Part shown: positions 1-6,124 of the stretch, in pieces
Position numbering within the stretch: the first letter of the stretch is position 1
Layout of the letters: each line of letters starts with the position of its first letter
Assembly: GCA_009885425.1 (NCBI GenBank)
Contig: VFKS01000395.1
Span: 1-8,690, forward strand
Direction: 5' to 3'
Length of the DNA stretch: 8,690 bases
Origin: Novosphingobium sp.
GTDB lineage: Bacteria; Pseudomonadota; Alphaproteobacteria; Sphingomonadales; Sphingomonadaceae
Notes under the pieces: model-generated
What the model was told of the DNA's origin: nothing
The model's database searches: none
The model's input: the letters and a program-made list of their open reading frames with translations, nothing else
Position numbers and translations under genes: made by a program

Positions 1-27
1 CCGCGTTATCCGACTTACCGCGAGGGC

Positions 28-930
28 CTAGCTGCCTGCCTTGCGGCCCGATAGGGCAATCAGCAGCCCGGCCATTGCCAGCACTGCCCCTGCTGCGGCC
101 AGCACCGACCAGCGATAGCCTTCGAACAGGGTTGAGAGCACCATCGCCACCACCGGCACAGCGACGCCGTTATAGGATGCCGGGCCCGGTCCCCAGTCGC
201 GGATCAGCTGCGAATAGAGCGGAAACGTCAGCGCCGTTCCAACCAGCCCGAGGTAGGCAATCCCGGCGAGATATTCCGGGCGCGGATCGAGCACCGGCAG
301 GCCAACCGAAAGGCCAGCATAGACCGCGCTGGCCGCCGTTCCCCACAACATTCCCCAGGCCATCAGCGGCACCACCGGCACCGCCCGGGCAGTTTGCGTG
401 GCTTGCAGCAAGTTGCCGAGCGAGACCGAGAGGATCGCAAGGATCACCAACACCACCCCAGTGGTCACTCCGGACCCGGCCGGGGCAATCCGGTATTCGT
501 GGATCATCAGCAGCGCGATCCCGCCGAGCGCGATCGCCGAACCGAGCAGGAACCGCCCGCTGAGACTATTACCCAGCACCAACCGCCCGAGCAGCGCATT
601 CGGCACGATCATCAGTGCAAAGACCACTGCAACCAGTCCTGAGGTCAAATAATGTTCAGACTGATAGATCAGCTGAAAGTTGAAGCTGAATTGGACCAGC
701 CCCAGCGCCATAGCCAGCCGCTGTTCGCGGCCCGTCAACCGCAGCCGCTCGCCCCGTAACGCGGCAATCAGCGCCATCGCGCTGGCCGCCAGTACAAACC
801 GCCAGACCACCGACCAGGCCGATGGTACCGCGCTGATCTGGTCCTTGATCACCAGCCAGGTCGAACCCCAGATCAGCGCCAGAAAGACGAATGCCCCGAT
901 CGAACGCGGGGTCAGCGCCGCCCCGTTCAC
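28..930 (-). CDS. DMT-superfamily (EamA) inner-membrane transporter, RhtA/YedA-like
   Basis: Predicted polytopic inner-membrane exporter of small metabolites, of the drug/metabolite transporter superfamily. At 300 aa it has the usual length for two tandem EamA repeats with about ten hydrophobic spans. The first span (about residues 11-28) carries WGSTW, the typical EamA repeat-1 opening. The second half contains a serine-glycine-asparagine motif and GMLWG, then a glycine/proline-rich segment (DWGPGPASYNG) near the C-terminus, typical of repeat 2. I chose GTG at 930. It overlaps the upstream aldolase stop by 4 bp (GTGA) and leaves a normal short cytosolic lead before span 1. An in-frame GTG at 984 would give 318 aa but runs deep into the aldolase gene. 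No convincing Shine-Dalgarno precedes 930, which fits reinitiation after the aldolase. The family is certain; the substrate is unknown. Amino-acid export is inferred only from the coupled neighbour. Confidence 0.88.
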   Translation of the reverse strand: MNGAALTPRSIGAFVFLALIWGSTWLVIKDQISAVPSAWSVVWRFVLAASAMALIAALRGERLRLTGREQRLAMALGLVQFSFNFQLIYQSEHYLTSGLVAVVFALMIVPNALLGRLVLGNSLSGRFLLGSAIALGGIALLMIHEYRIAPAGSGVTTGVVLVILAILSVSLGNLLQATQTARAVPVVPLMAWGMLWGTAASAVYAGLSVGLPVLDPRPEYLAGIAYLGLVGTALTFPLYSQLIRDWGPGPASYNGVAVPVVAMVLSTLFEGYRWSVLAAAGAVLAMAGLLIALSGRKAGS

Positions 931-1922
931 AAAGCTGCAATCGCACGGGCCAGCGCCGCCACGTGCCCCGGATCGCTGTTCCACGCCGTCACCAGCCGCG
1001 CGGCATCAGCGCCCCAATCATAGAATGAGAAACCGGCCCGGCGCAGCGCATCGCGCTCAGCAGAGTTCAGCCGCACGAACAACTCATTCGCCTCAACCGG
1101 GTGGAGCAGCCGCTCCCCCGCTGCCCCGGCCAATTCCTGCGCAGCGGCATTGGCCGCGCGGGCGTTGTCGAGCCACAGCCCGCCTTCGACCATCGCCAGC
1201 ACTTGCGCGGCCAGAAACCGGCCCTTTGATTGCAGATGCCCGGCGCGCTTGCGGCGCAGGCGGGCGACATCGGCCAGTTCTTCATCAAAGAACACCAGCG
1301 CCTCGGCGCTCATCCCGCCGTTCTTGACGCAGCCGAACGACAGCGCAGCGGCGCCTTGGCAGGCTTCCCACGGGCTGCAGTTCAGATAGGCCACGGCATT
1401 GGCAAAGCGCGCGCCATCAACGTGGAGGGCCAGCCCGTGCGCCTGCGCCGCCGCTGCCATCGCCGCCATTTCAGCGGGCCGATAGGCGCGGCCATATTCG
1501 CTCGCCTGAGTGACCGAAACGGCCTGCGGCTGGACCTGATGGACGTCCTTGCGGATCCCCGCGATCACCGCGTCAAGGCTGGCCGGGGTCAGCTTGGCGC
1601 CTTCGCCCTCGGCCAGGATCAGCTTGGCGCCGTGGGTGTAGAACCCCGGCGCACCGCCCTCGTCGGTTTCAATGTGCGCCTCGCGGTGGCAAATCACCCC
1701 GCCGTGGGGCGGAACCATGCTGGCCAGCGCGAGGCAATTGGCGGCCGTGCCAGTGGCCACCCACAGCACCGTGCAGGGCCGCCCGAACAGATCGGCAAAC
1801 ACCGCATCAAGCTGCTGGCTCAGCGCATCAGTGTCATAGGGCGGCTGCGGCGCATCGGCGGCGCGCATTGCGTCCCACACCCGGGGGTGGACAGCGGCGG
1901 CATTGTCAGAGAGGAACTGCAT
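927..1922 (-). CDS. Threonine aldolase family PLP enzyme (low-specificity L-threonine/phenylserine aldolase-like)
   Basis: Fold-type I PLP enzyme predicted to split beta-hydroxy amino acids (threonine, allo-threonine or phenylserine) into glycine and an aldehyde in the cytosol. Its 331 aa match the family length. Visible landmarks are the N-terminal FLSDN, the glycine/threonine loop TGTAAN (58-62) expected to hold the PLP phosphate, His83 in AHIET (stacking on the PLP ring in this family), HVDGAR (167-172) with the Asp that contacts the pyridine nitrogen, and SFGCVKNG (195-202) with Lys200 as the presumed Schiff-base lysine. ATG at 1922 was chosen because family members begin close to the F-L-S-D-N motif. 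A GTG at 1952 would add ten residues that look non-conserved. The gene is divergent from the GNAT gene and probably transcribed with the downstream exporter. The exact substrate range and stereospecificity cannot be read from the sequence. Confidence 0.9.
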   Translation of the reverse strand: MQFLSDNAAAVHPRVWDAMRAADAPQPPYDTDALSQQLDAVFADLFGRPCTVLWVATGTAANCLALASMVPPHGGVICHREAHIETDEGGAPGFYTHGAKLILAEGEGAKLTPASLDAVIAGIRKDVHQVQPQAVSVTQASEYGRAYRPAEMAAMAAAAQAHGLALHVDGARFANAVAYLNCSPWEACQGAAALSFGCVKNGGMSAEALVFFDEELADVARLRRKRAGHLQSKGRFLAAQVLAMVEGGLWLDNARAANAAAQELAGAAGERLLHPVEANELFVRLNSAERDALRRAGFSFYDWGADAARLVTAWNSDPGHVAALARAIAAL

Positions 1923-1973
1923 AGAGCCCAGCCATGCTGCGCCCCGCGCCACGCGTCAAGCAGGAGAGCCGCA

Positions 1974-2270
1974 ATGGAACAGGTCACGATTACCCGCCAC
2001 GGCAGCGAGACGGCAGGCGAATATCACGCCCATCTGCCCGGCAGCGCATTCATCGGTCGACTGACCTGGAAAGCGCGCGGCGCGGCCCGGATCGCCGATC
2101 ATACGCTGGTCCCGCCCGAAATCGGCGGGCGCGGGGTTGCAGCGCAGCTGGTCGAGGCGCTGATCGCCGATGCCCGCGAACAGGGCTTCAAAGTGGTTCC
2201 GCAATGCAGCTATGTCGCCGCCGCATTTCAGCGCCATCCCGATTGGACCGACTTGCTCGCGGCTGATTAG
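1974..2270 (+). CDS. Small GNAT-like N-acetyltransferase (YjdJ/NATD1 type)
   Basis: A 98-aa protein of the minimal single-domain GNAT group (Pfam Acetyltransf_CG type), much shorter than typical 150-180-aa GNAT enzymes but normal for this subgroup. The middle carries V-P-P-E-I-G-G-R-G-V-A (46-56), the acetyl-CoA pyrophosphate loop on the way into a helix. The C-terminal block VVPQCSYVAAAF (74-85) followed by RHPDW is the diagnostic signature of the subgroup. ATG at 1974 follows an AGGAGA Shine-Dalgarno at 1962-1967 with a 6-nt gap. The reading frame stays open for about 740 bp upstream, but that is antisense to the aldolase and not a real extension. The start codons of this gene and the aldolase are 51 bp apart, so their promoters must overlap each other or the coding ends. 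The acceptor substrate is unknown. Confidence 0.88.
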   Translation: MEQVTITRHGSETAGEYHAHLPGSAFIGRLTWKARGAARIADHTLVPPEIGGRGVAAQLVEALIADAREQGFKVVPQCSYVAAAFQRHPDWTDLLAAD

Positions 2271-2272
2271 GG

Positions 2273-2287
2273 TTAAATTTCGCTTAC
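2273..2287. promoter_or_regulatory. Possible CtrA-like box (TTAA-N7-TTAC)
   Basis: Just after the GNAT stop, TTAAATTTCGCTTAC matches 7 of 8 informative bases of the alphaproteobacterial CtrA motif TTAA-N7-TTAA. It lies in an AT-rich island inside otherwise GC-rich sequence, about 95 bp before the small membrane-protein gene. An eight-base degenerate motif can occur by chance, so this is a candidate only. Confidence 0.22.
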
Positions 2288-2299
2288 CAGCCCTGCGAA

Positions 2300-2317
2300 C
2301 GCGCGATTCACCGCGCG
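2300..2317 (+). terminator. GC hairpin after the GNAT gene (possible weak terminator)
   Basis: CGCGCG (2300-2305) and CGCGCG (2312-2317) can pair as a 6-bp stem around a 6-nt ATTCAC loop, 30 nt after the GNAT stop. No T-run follows, so intrinsic termination would be weak. It may simply be a processing or stability structure between GNAT and the 42-aa gene. Confidence 0.25.
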
Positions 2318-2379
2318 GGTCCAAACTAACCACGAGACCAGAGACTGAATCAGGGGGCACAGCCGGGAGGGAGCAGTCC

Positions 2380-2508
2380 ATGCGCTATGTCATTTACGCA
2401 TTCGCTTTCGCCGCTGCGGTCATGGTCTGGGTCCAGACCAGCGAAAAGGGCCGCACGATGAAACGCCATCTGAGCGAACACCCGGTCGATCCACGCTGGT
2501 CGCATTGA
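2380..2508 (+). CDS. 42-aa single-span membrane protein, unknown function
   Basis: This small gene is too short for many gene callers. ATG at 2380 is preceded by a strong purine-rich Shine-Dalgarno (GGGAGGGAG, about 2365-2373) at about 7 nt. The product opens with a hydrophobic helix (about residues 3-19, rich in Ala/Val/Phe with one Trp), followed by a charged tail with SEKGR and KRHLSEH that ends in PRWSH. The layout suggests a membrane-anchored microprotein, probably with the short N-terminus outside and the charged tail in the cytosol by the positive-inside rule. It lies 109 bp after the GNAT gene and 78 bp before the secreted amidase, on the same strand. I recognise no family. The good ribosome binding site and the clean membrane topology argue that it is real. 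Confidence 0.62.
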   Translation: MRYVIYAFAFAAAVMVWVQTSEKGRTMKRHLSEHPVDPRWSH

Positions 2509-2586
2509 GGAGGGCTTAGGGCGGGCACTTGCATCTGCGCGGCGCAGGCTCCAGCATTGGTTTTCAGTTTGCCACAAGGAACTCCG

Positions 2587-4107
2587 ATGCGCTCCGCCCT
2601 GACGATTGTCTCTGCCACCGGTTCTACGCTGCTTGCGCTCGCCGCGATTGGCCTTGCCCAGCCCGCCCAATCCGCCGCTGACGCCAGCGCCGGTATCGAC
2701 CCCGGCGCAGCAGCGGCGCGGTACATCGCCAACATCGCCAAGCTGGATGACGCCGCCAAAGGGCCCCGGCTCAACGCAGTGATCGTCTACAATCCCAAAG
2801 CAGCGGCGGAAGCCAGGGCCAAGGCCCGCACCGGCCTGCTGCGCGGGCGGACCGTGCTGGTAAAGGACAATATCGAAACCCGCGAATGGCCGACAACTGC
2901 GGGTAGCCTTGCGCTGGCGGGCAATATGACCGGACGCGATGCGCCGCTGGTTGCGCGGCTGCGGGCAGAGGGCGGCGTGGTGCTGGGCAAGACCAATCTG
3001 TCCGAATGGGCCAACATCCGCGGCAACCGCAGTTCTTCGGGCTGGAGCGCGGTTGGCGGGCAGACCAAAAACCCGCACGCGATCGACCGCAACCCCTGCG
3101 GTTCATCTGCCGGTAGCGGCGCGGCGGTGGCGGCAAACATGGCCTGGGCGGCAATTGGTACCGAGACCGATGGATCGATCACTTGCCCGGCCAGCGCCAA
3201 TGGGATCGTCGGGTTCAAGCCAACTGTCGGGCTGATCAGCCGGACGCACATCGTGCCGATCAGCGCCAGCCAGGACACCGCCGGGCCAATGACGCACAGC
3301 GTAGCCGACGCCGCGCTGCTGCTGAGCGCGATGTCTGGCAGCGACCCGGCCGACCGCGCCACCACCGAGGCCGATGCCCGCAAAACCGATTTCACCAAGG
3401 GCCTCGGCATGGCCAGCCTGAAGGGTGTGCGAATCGGTGTGCTGCGCAAACAGGCCGGACCGCACTCAGGAGTGAACGCAGTGTTCGCCAAGGCCCAGGC
3501 CGATCTGGTCGCCGCCGGGGCGATCCTCGTGCCGATCGACTATGATCCGCCCGGCGAGATGTTTCGCGATGAAGGTCTGGTGCTGCGGTTCGAGCTGAAA
3601 GAGGGCCTGAACGCCTATCTTGCGGGCCTGCCGGGCAAGCCCAAAGTTCGCACGCTGGCCGATGTGATCGCGTTCAACAAAGCCCACCCGGAGGAACTGC
3701 GCTGGTTCGGGCAGGAGACCTTTGAGGCCGCCGACCAACTCAGCGACCGTCCGGCCTATCTGGCGGCGCGGGCCAATTCACTGCGGCTGGCGGGAGCAGA
3801 AGGGATCGACCGGCTGCTGCGCGAAAACAGCGTTGTTGCCCTGATCGCGCCGACCGAGGGCCCGGCCTGGCCGATTGATCTGGTCACTGGCGACCATTTC
3901 CTGCCCATCGGCGCGGGCAGCCTCGCCGCGATCGCAGGCTATCCGCACCTGACCGTGCCAATGGGCGCAGTCGAAGGCCTGCCTGTCGGCCTCAGCCTGA
4001 TCGGCGCCAGGTGGGACGATGCCCGCATGCTGAACCTTGGCGCCGCCTATGAACGCGCCCGGACAGTGCCGCTGGCCCGGCCCAGCTTCAAACGCTGGGG
4101 CGAATAG
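2587..4107 (+). CDS. Secreted amidase (amidase signature family), peptide-amidase-like
   Basis: Amidase-signature serine hydrolase of 506 aa predicted to act outside the cytoplasm on an amide bond, perhaps C-terminal peptide amides. The Ser-cisSer-Lys triad is readable: Lys93 in VLVKDNIE, the cis-Ser in CGSSAGSG (173 or 174) and the nucleophile Ser197 in TETDGSI. The stretch from the nucleophile through CPASANG, GFKPTVGL and PISASQDTAGP resembles Stenotrophomonas peptide amidase more than GatA, and the GatA partners are absent. The N-terminus has a basic start, a hydrophobic core (about 5-24) and an Ala-rich AQSA site near residue 30, consistent with a Sec signal peptide. ATG at 2587 follows AAGGA (2576-2580) with a 6-nt gap. 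A TTG at 2557 is in frame but has no such signal. Family and export are well supported; the true substrate is inferred. Confidence 0.9.
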   Translation: MRSALTIVSATGSTLLALAAIGLAQPAQSAADASAGIDPGAAAARYIANIAKLDDAAKGPRLNAVIVYNPKAAAEARAKARTGLLRGRTVLVKDNIETREWPTTAGSLALAGNMTGRDAPLVARLRAEGGVVLGKTNLSEWANIRGNRSSSGWSAVGGQTKNPHAIDRNPCGSSAGSGAAVAANMAWAAIGTETDGSITCPASANGIVGFKPTVGLISRTHIVPISASQDTAGPMTHSVADAALLLSAMSGSDPADRATTEADARKTDFTKGLGMASLKGVRIGVLRKQAGPHSGVNAVFAKAQADLVAAGAILVPIDYDPPGEMFRDEGLVLRFELKEGLNAYLAGLPGKPKVRTLADVIAFNKAHPEELRWFGQETFEAADQLSDRPAYLAARANSLRLAGAEGIDRLLRENSVVALIAPTEGPAWPIDLVTGDHFLPIGAGSLAAIAGYPHLTVPMGAVEGLPVGLSLIGARWDDARMLNLGAAYERARTVPLARPSFKRWGE

Positions 4108-4124
4108 ACAAAATCTTCGGGTTT

Positions 4125-4138
4125 ATGATCTGGATCAG
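4125..4138. promoter_or_regulatory. FNR/FixK-like palindrome upstream of the DUF2892 gene
   Basis: ATGATCTGGATCAG contains a perfect TGATC-N2-GATCA dyad. It matches 8 of 10 conserved bases of the FNR/FixK/Anr box TTGAT-N4-ATCAA, including the TGATC-GATCA form often seen in alphaproteobacterial FnrL/FixK sites. Its centre (4131.5) lies about 68 bp before the ATG at 4200. A class II promoter with the box at -41.5 would start transcription near 4173, inside the spacer, leaving a leader of about 27 nt. Only the motif is seen; regulator and response are inferred. Confidence 0.5.
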
Positions 4139-4199
4139 TGCGGACCCGCCCGGACCTGTCATTGTCGGCCTATCGACAGGGCAATGAAGGAACCGGCAG

Positions 4200-4388
4200 A
4201 TGACTCGCAACGAAGGACAAATCGACCGCTTTCTGCGAATCGTCGCAGGGCTGGCACTGCTCTATCTGGCCATCACTGGCCAATATACCCCATGGACCTG
4301 GATCGGGATCGTGCCGCTGCTGACCGGCCTGATCGGCTGGTGCCCAGCCTATGCGCTGTTCGGGATCAACACCTGCAAAGCGCGGTGA
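4200..4388 (+). CDS. DUF2892 (YgaP-like transmembrane domain) small inner-membrane protein
   Basis: A 62-aa protein with a short polar, basic lead (RNEGQIDR), one hydrophobic helix at about residues 10-26 and a second at about 33-50. It ends in the family hallmark GWCPAYALFGINTC (46-59), with the two conserved cysteines. The same domain forms the membrane anchor of YgaP-type rhodaneses; here it stands alone without a rhodanese domain. ATG at 4200 follows AAGGAA (4187-4192) with a 7-nt gap. The gene stands as a single transcription unit after the amidase, with an FNR/FixK-like box in its 92-bp upstream spacer and a hairpin terminator just after it. The biochemical role of the stand-alone family is not established. 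A link to sulfur/redox or low-oxygen physiology is inferred from the YgaP association and the box. Confidence 0.88.
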   Translation: MTRNEGQIDRFLRIVAGLALLYLAITGQYTPWTWIGIVPLLTGLIGWCPAYALFGINTCKAR

Positions 4389-4399
4389 GACCGTAACGA

Positions 4400-4429
4400 G
4401 AAAGGGCGCCCCAAGCGGGACGCCCTTTC
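4400..4429. terminator. Bidirectional intrinsic-type terminator between the DUF2892 gene and tig
   Basis: GAAAGGGCG (4400-4408) pairs with CGCCCTTTC (4421-4429). The interior continues as a C/A mismatch, a further CCC/GGG stem (4410-4412 with 4417-4419) and an AAGC tetraloop, giving a symmetric 9+3-bp hairpin. It sits 11 bp after the plus-strand DUF2892 stop and 21 bp beyond the minus-strand tig stop, so it can serve both convergent genes. T-tracts are short and lie partly inside the stem. Confidence 0.82.
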
Positions 4430-4450
4430 GCTAAGTCAGAACCAGAAAGA

Positions 4451-5920
4451 TCAGGCCTTCTTGGCCGGAGCCTTCTTGGCAGGTGCCTTCTTTTCGGCGG
4501 CAGGCTTTTCGGCCTTTTCAGCCTTGGGCGCAGCTTCCTTCTTGGCGGCTGGCTTTTTGGCCGGGGCCTTCTTGGCCGGGGCAGGAGCGGCTTCTTCAGC
4601 TTCGATCGCGGCCTGGAGCTCTTCCTTGGTCACATTGCGTTCGGTCACTTCGGCTTTGTCGAACAGGTAGTCGACGACCTTGTCTTCATAGAGCGGCGCG
4701 CGCAGCTGGGCGGCGGCGAGCGGATCCTGCTGAATGTATTCGGCGAAACGCTGACGGTCTTCCGGGCGGTATTGCTGGGCGGCCTGCTGGAGCAGCATCT
4801 GCATTTCCTGTGCGGTCACTTCGACCCCGCCAGCCTGGCCAATTTCGGACAGCAGCAGGCCCAGCCGGACCCGGCGCACGGCGATCGCGCGGTAATCGTC
4901 CTTCTCGTCCTCGATTTCCTTCAGCGCGGCGGCGGTATCTTCTTCGTTCTGGGCTTCCTGCTGGAGCTGGGCCCAGATCTGCTGGAATTCGGCTTCGACC
5001 ATGCTGGGGGGCACGTCGAAATCGTGATCGGCCGCCAGCAAGTCGAGCAGCGCGCGCTTCATCTGAGTGCGGGTCTGCCCGGCGCTTTCCTGCTCGAGCT
5101 GGCCGCGCAACAGGCCCTTAAGCTGGTCGAGCGATTCGAGACCGAGCGACTTGGCGAAATCATCATCGGGAGCGCTTGCGCCCGCGACTTTGACGGCCTT
5201 GACGGTGATGTCGAAAGTGGCAGACTGGCCCTTGAGGTTTTCGGCCGGATAGTCATCCGGGAAGGTCACGGTGATGGTCTTTTCATCGCCTGCCTTGGCG
5301 CCGACCAGCTGTTCTTCGAAGCCCGGAATGAAACGGCCTGCGCCCAGTTCCAGCGCGGTATCGCTGGCGGTGCCGCCGTCAAAGGCTACGCCATCGACCT
5401 TGCCGACGAAATCGATGATCAGCTGATCGCCGTTTTCCGATTTCTTGCCCTTCTTGGCATCGACAAAAGTCTTGGCGCCCGAGGCCAGCTTGGCCAGCTG
5501 ATCATCGACTTCGGCCTCGGCCACCGGAACCACCAACTTTTCGAGCTTGAGCCCGTCGAGCGAAGGCGCGGCGATGGTCGGCAGCACTTCGATGCTGACG
5601 GTCAGCTCGGCGTCCTTGCCCTCTTCATAGCCTTCGCCCAGCGCAATCTGCGGCTGCATCGCGGGACGCAGCTTGTTGTCGCCGATCACTTTGTCGACCG
5701 CATCGCGGACCGAGGTATTGAGCGCTTCTTGATGAAGCTGCGGCCCGTGCATTTTCTTGACCAGATTAGCCGGAACCTTGCCGGGACGGAAGCCGGGCAT
5801 CCGCACTTGCGGGGCCATCTTGGCCACTTCGCCATCGATCAGCGCGGCAATATCGCCAGCCTTGATCTTGACGGTGTACCCGCGGCTCAAACCTTCGTTG
5901 GTGGTCTCAACAATCTGCAT
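4451..5920 (-). CDS. tig: Trigger factor, ribosome-associated chaperone and prolyl isomerase
   Basis: Binds near the ribosome exit tunnel and shields and folds nascent chains. The 489-aa product has the standard order. The N-terminal ribosome-binding domain (about 1-115) carries the signature GFRPGKVP (43-50). An FKBP-type prolyl isomerase domain (about 160-245) includes FVGKVDGVAFDGG and FIPGFEEQL. A helical C-terminal chaperone domain runs to about 440. Residues 441-489 form an extra Lys/Ala/Pro tail absent from the 432-aa E. coli protein. ATG at 5920 gives the family-typical opening MQIVETTNEG. An in-frame ATG at 5950 also exists and is part of a 9-bp repeat. The open frame running further up passes through tRNA-Leu and is not coding. 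The Shine-Dalgarno (AGAAGG, 12 nt upstream) is distant. The gene follows tRNA-Leu by 58 nt and is probably transcribed from the tRNA promoter, from its own, or from both. Confidence 0.97.
   Translation of the reverse strand: MQIVETTNEGLSRGYTVKIKAGDIAALIDGEVAKMAPQVRMPGFRPGKVPANLVKKMHGPQLHQEALNTSVRDAVDKVIGDNKLRPAMQPQIALGEGYEEGKDAELTVSIEVLPTIAAPSLDGLKLEKLVVPVAEAEVDDQLAKLASGAKTFVDAKKGKKSENGDQLIIDFVGKVDGVAFDGGTASDTALELGAGRFIPGFEEQLVGAKAGDEKTITVTFPDDYPAENLKGQSATFDITVKAVKVAGASAPDDDFAKSLGLESLDQLKGLLRGQLEQESAGQTRTQMKRALLDLLAADHDFDVPPSMVEAEFQQIWAQLQQEAQNEEDTAAALKEIEDEKDDYRAIAVRRVRLGLLLSEIGQAGGVEVTAQEMQMLLQQAAQQYRPEDRQRFAEYIQQDPLAAAQLRAPLYEDKVVDYLFDKAEVTERNVTKEELQAAIEAEEAAPAPAKKAPAKKPAAKKEAAPKAEKAEKPAAEKKAPAKKAPAKKA
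4454..4600 (-). repeat. Low-complexity repeat encoding the Lys/Ala/Pro tail of trigger factor
   Basis: Reiterated short units (variants of GGCCTTCTTGGC on the plus strand) encode PAKKAPAKK-type motifs at residues 448-456 and 478-489, with a KAEKAEK stretch between them. The tail resembles histone-H1-like Lys/Ala repeats in composition. It lies wholly inside the tig reading frame. Such DNA is prone to slippage and unit-number variation between strains. Confidence 0.8.
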
Positions 5921-5947
5921 GACAAAAGAAGCCTTCTGGAAAATCTG

Positions 5948-5965
5948 CATCCGCTTCATCGGATG
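5948..5965 (-). other. Hairpin in the tRNA-Leu/tig spacer
   Basis: CATCCG (5948-5953) and CGGATG (5960-5965) form a perfect 6-bp inverted repeat around a 6-nt loop, 13 nt beyond the tRNA CCA. Read on the minus strand, the 3' arm ends with the in-frame ATG at 5950, so the structure would hide that alternative start. It could act as a tRNA 3'-processing or mRNA 5'-end stability element. Confidence 0.4.
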
Positions 5966-5978
5966 GGCCGGGCCGAAC

Positions 5979-6063
5979 TGGTGCGGGCGAAGGGACTCGA
6001 ACCCCCACATCTTGCGATACTGGTACCTAAAACCAGCGCGTCTACCAATTCCGCCACGCCCGC
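5979..6063 (-). tRNA. tRNA-Leu (anticodon UAG)
   Basis: An 85-nt class II tRNA with encoded CCA. The 7-bp acceptor stem is GCGGGCG/CGCCCGC (6057-6063 with 5983-5989), followed by discriminator A and CCA (5979-5981). The D-arm carries GAATTGGTAGA. The anticodon stem CTGGT/ACCAG encloses the loop TTTAGGT, with TAG at 6027-6029 (minus strand), which reads CUA and probably other CUN leucine codons. A long variable arm with an ATC-GCAA-GAT hairpin and the T-loop TTCGAGT complete it. The T-stem base uses G-U pairs. It sits 58 nt upstream of tig on the same strand and 107 bp beyond the sppA stop. Confidence 0.97.
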
Positions 6064-6124
6064 AGCCCGACGAAGTTCGCCAGATCGGCCCGCGCGCGCG
6101 AACCGATTCAGCGATCAAGCGGTG

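Noticed and set aside
2..22. Imperfect inverted repeat CGCGTTA/TACCGCG just after the exporter stop
   Set aside because: It has one mismatch in seven and the T-run region lies outside the window, so a terminator cannot be judged.
1230..1973. Long in-frame upstream extension of the GNAT gene
   Set aside because: It is antisense to the aldolase, and the AGGAGA ribosome binding site marks the real start at 1974.
2535..2547. CTGCGC-G-GCGCAG palindrome before the amidase gene
   Set aside because: The one-base centre makes it a poor hairpin; it could bind a dimeric regulator, but nothing supports that.
4155..4180. CCTGTC/GACAGG hairpin in the leader of the DUF2892 gene, considered as a riboswitch
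   Set aside because: Only a 6-bp stem with a 14-nt loop; no known riboswitch core, and the leader is too short.
6075..6103. GTTCGC/GCGAAC inverted repeat upstream of tRNA-Leu
   Set aside because: A 6-bp repeat with a 17-nt spacer is expected by chance in such sequence; it does not align with promoter hexamers.
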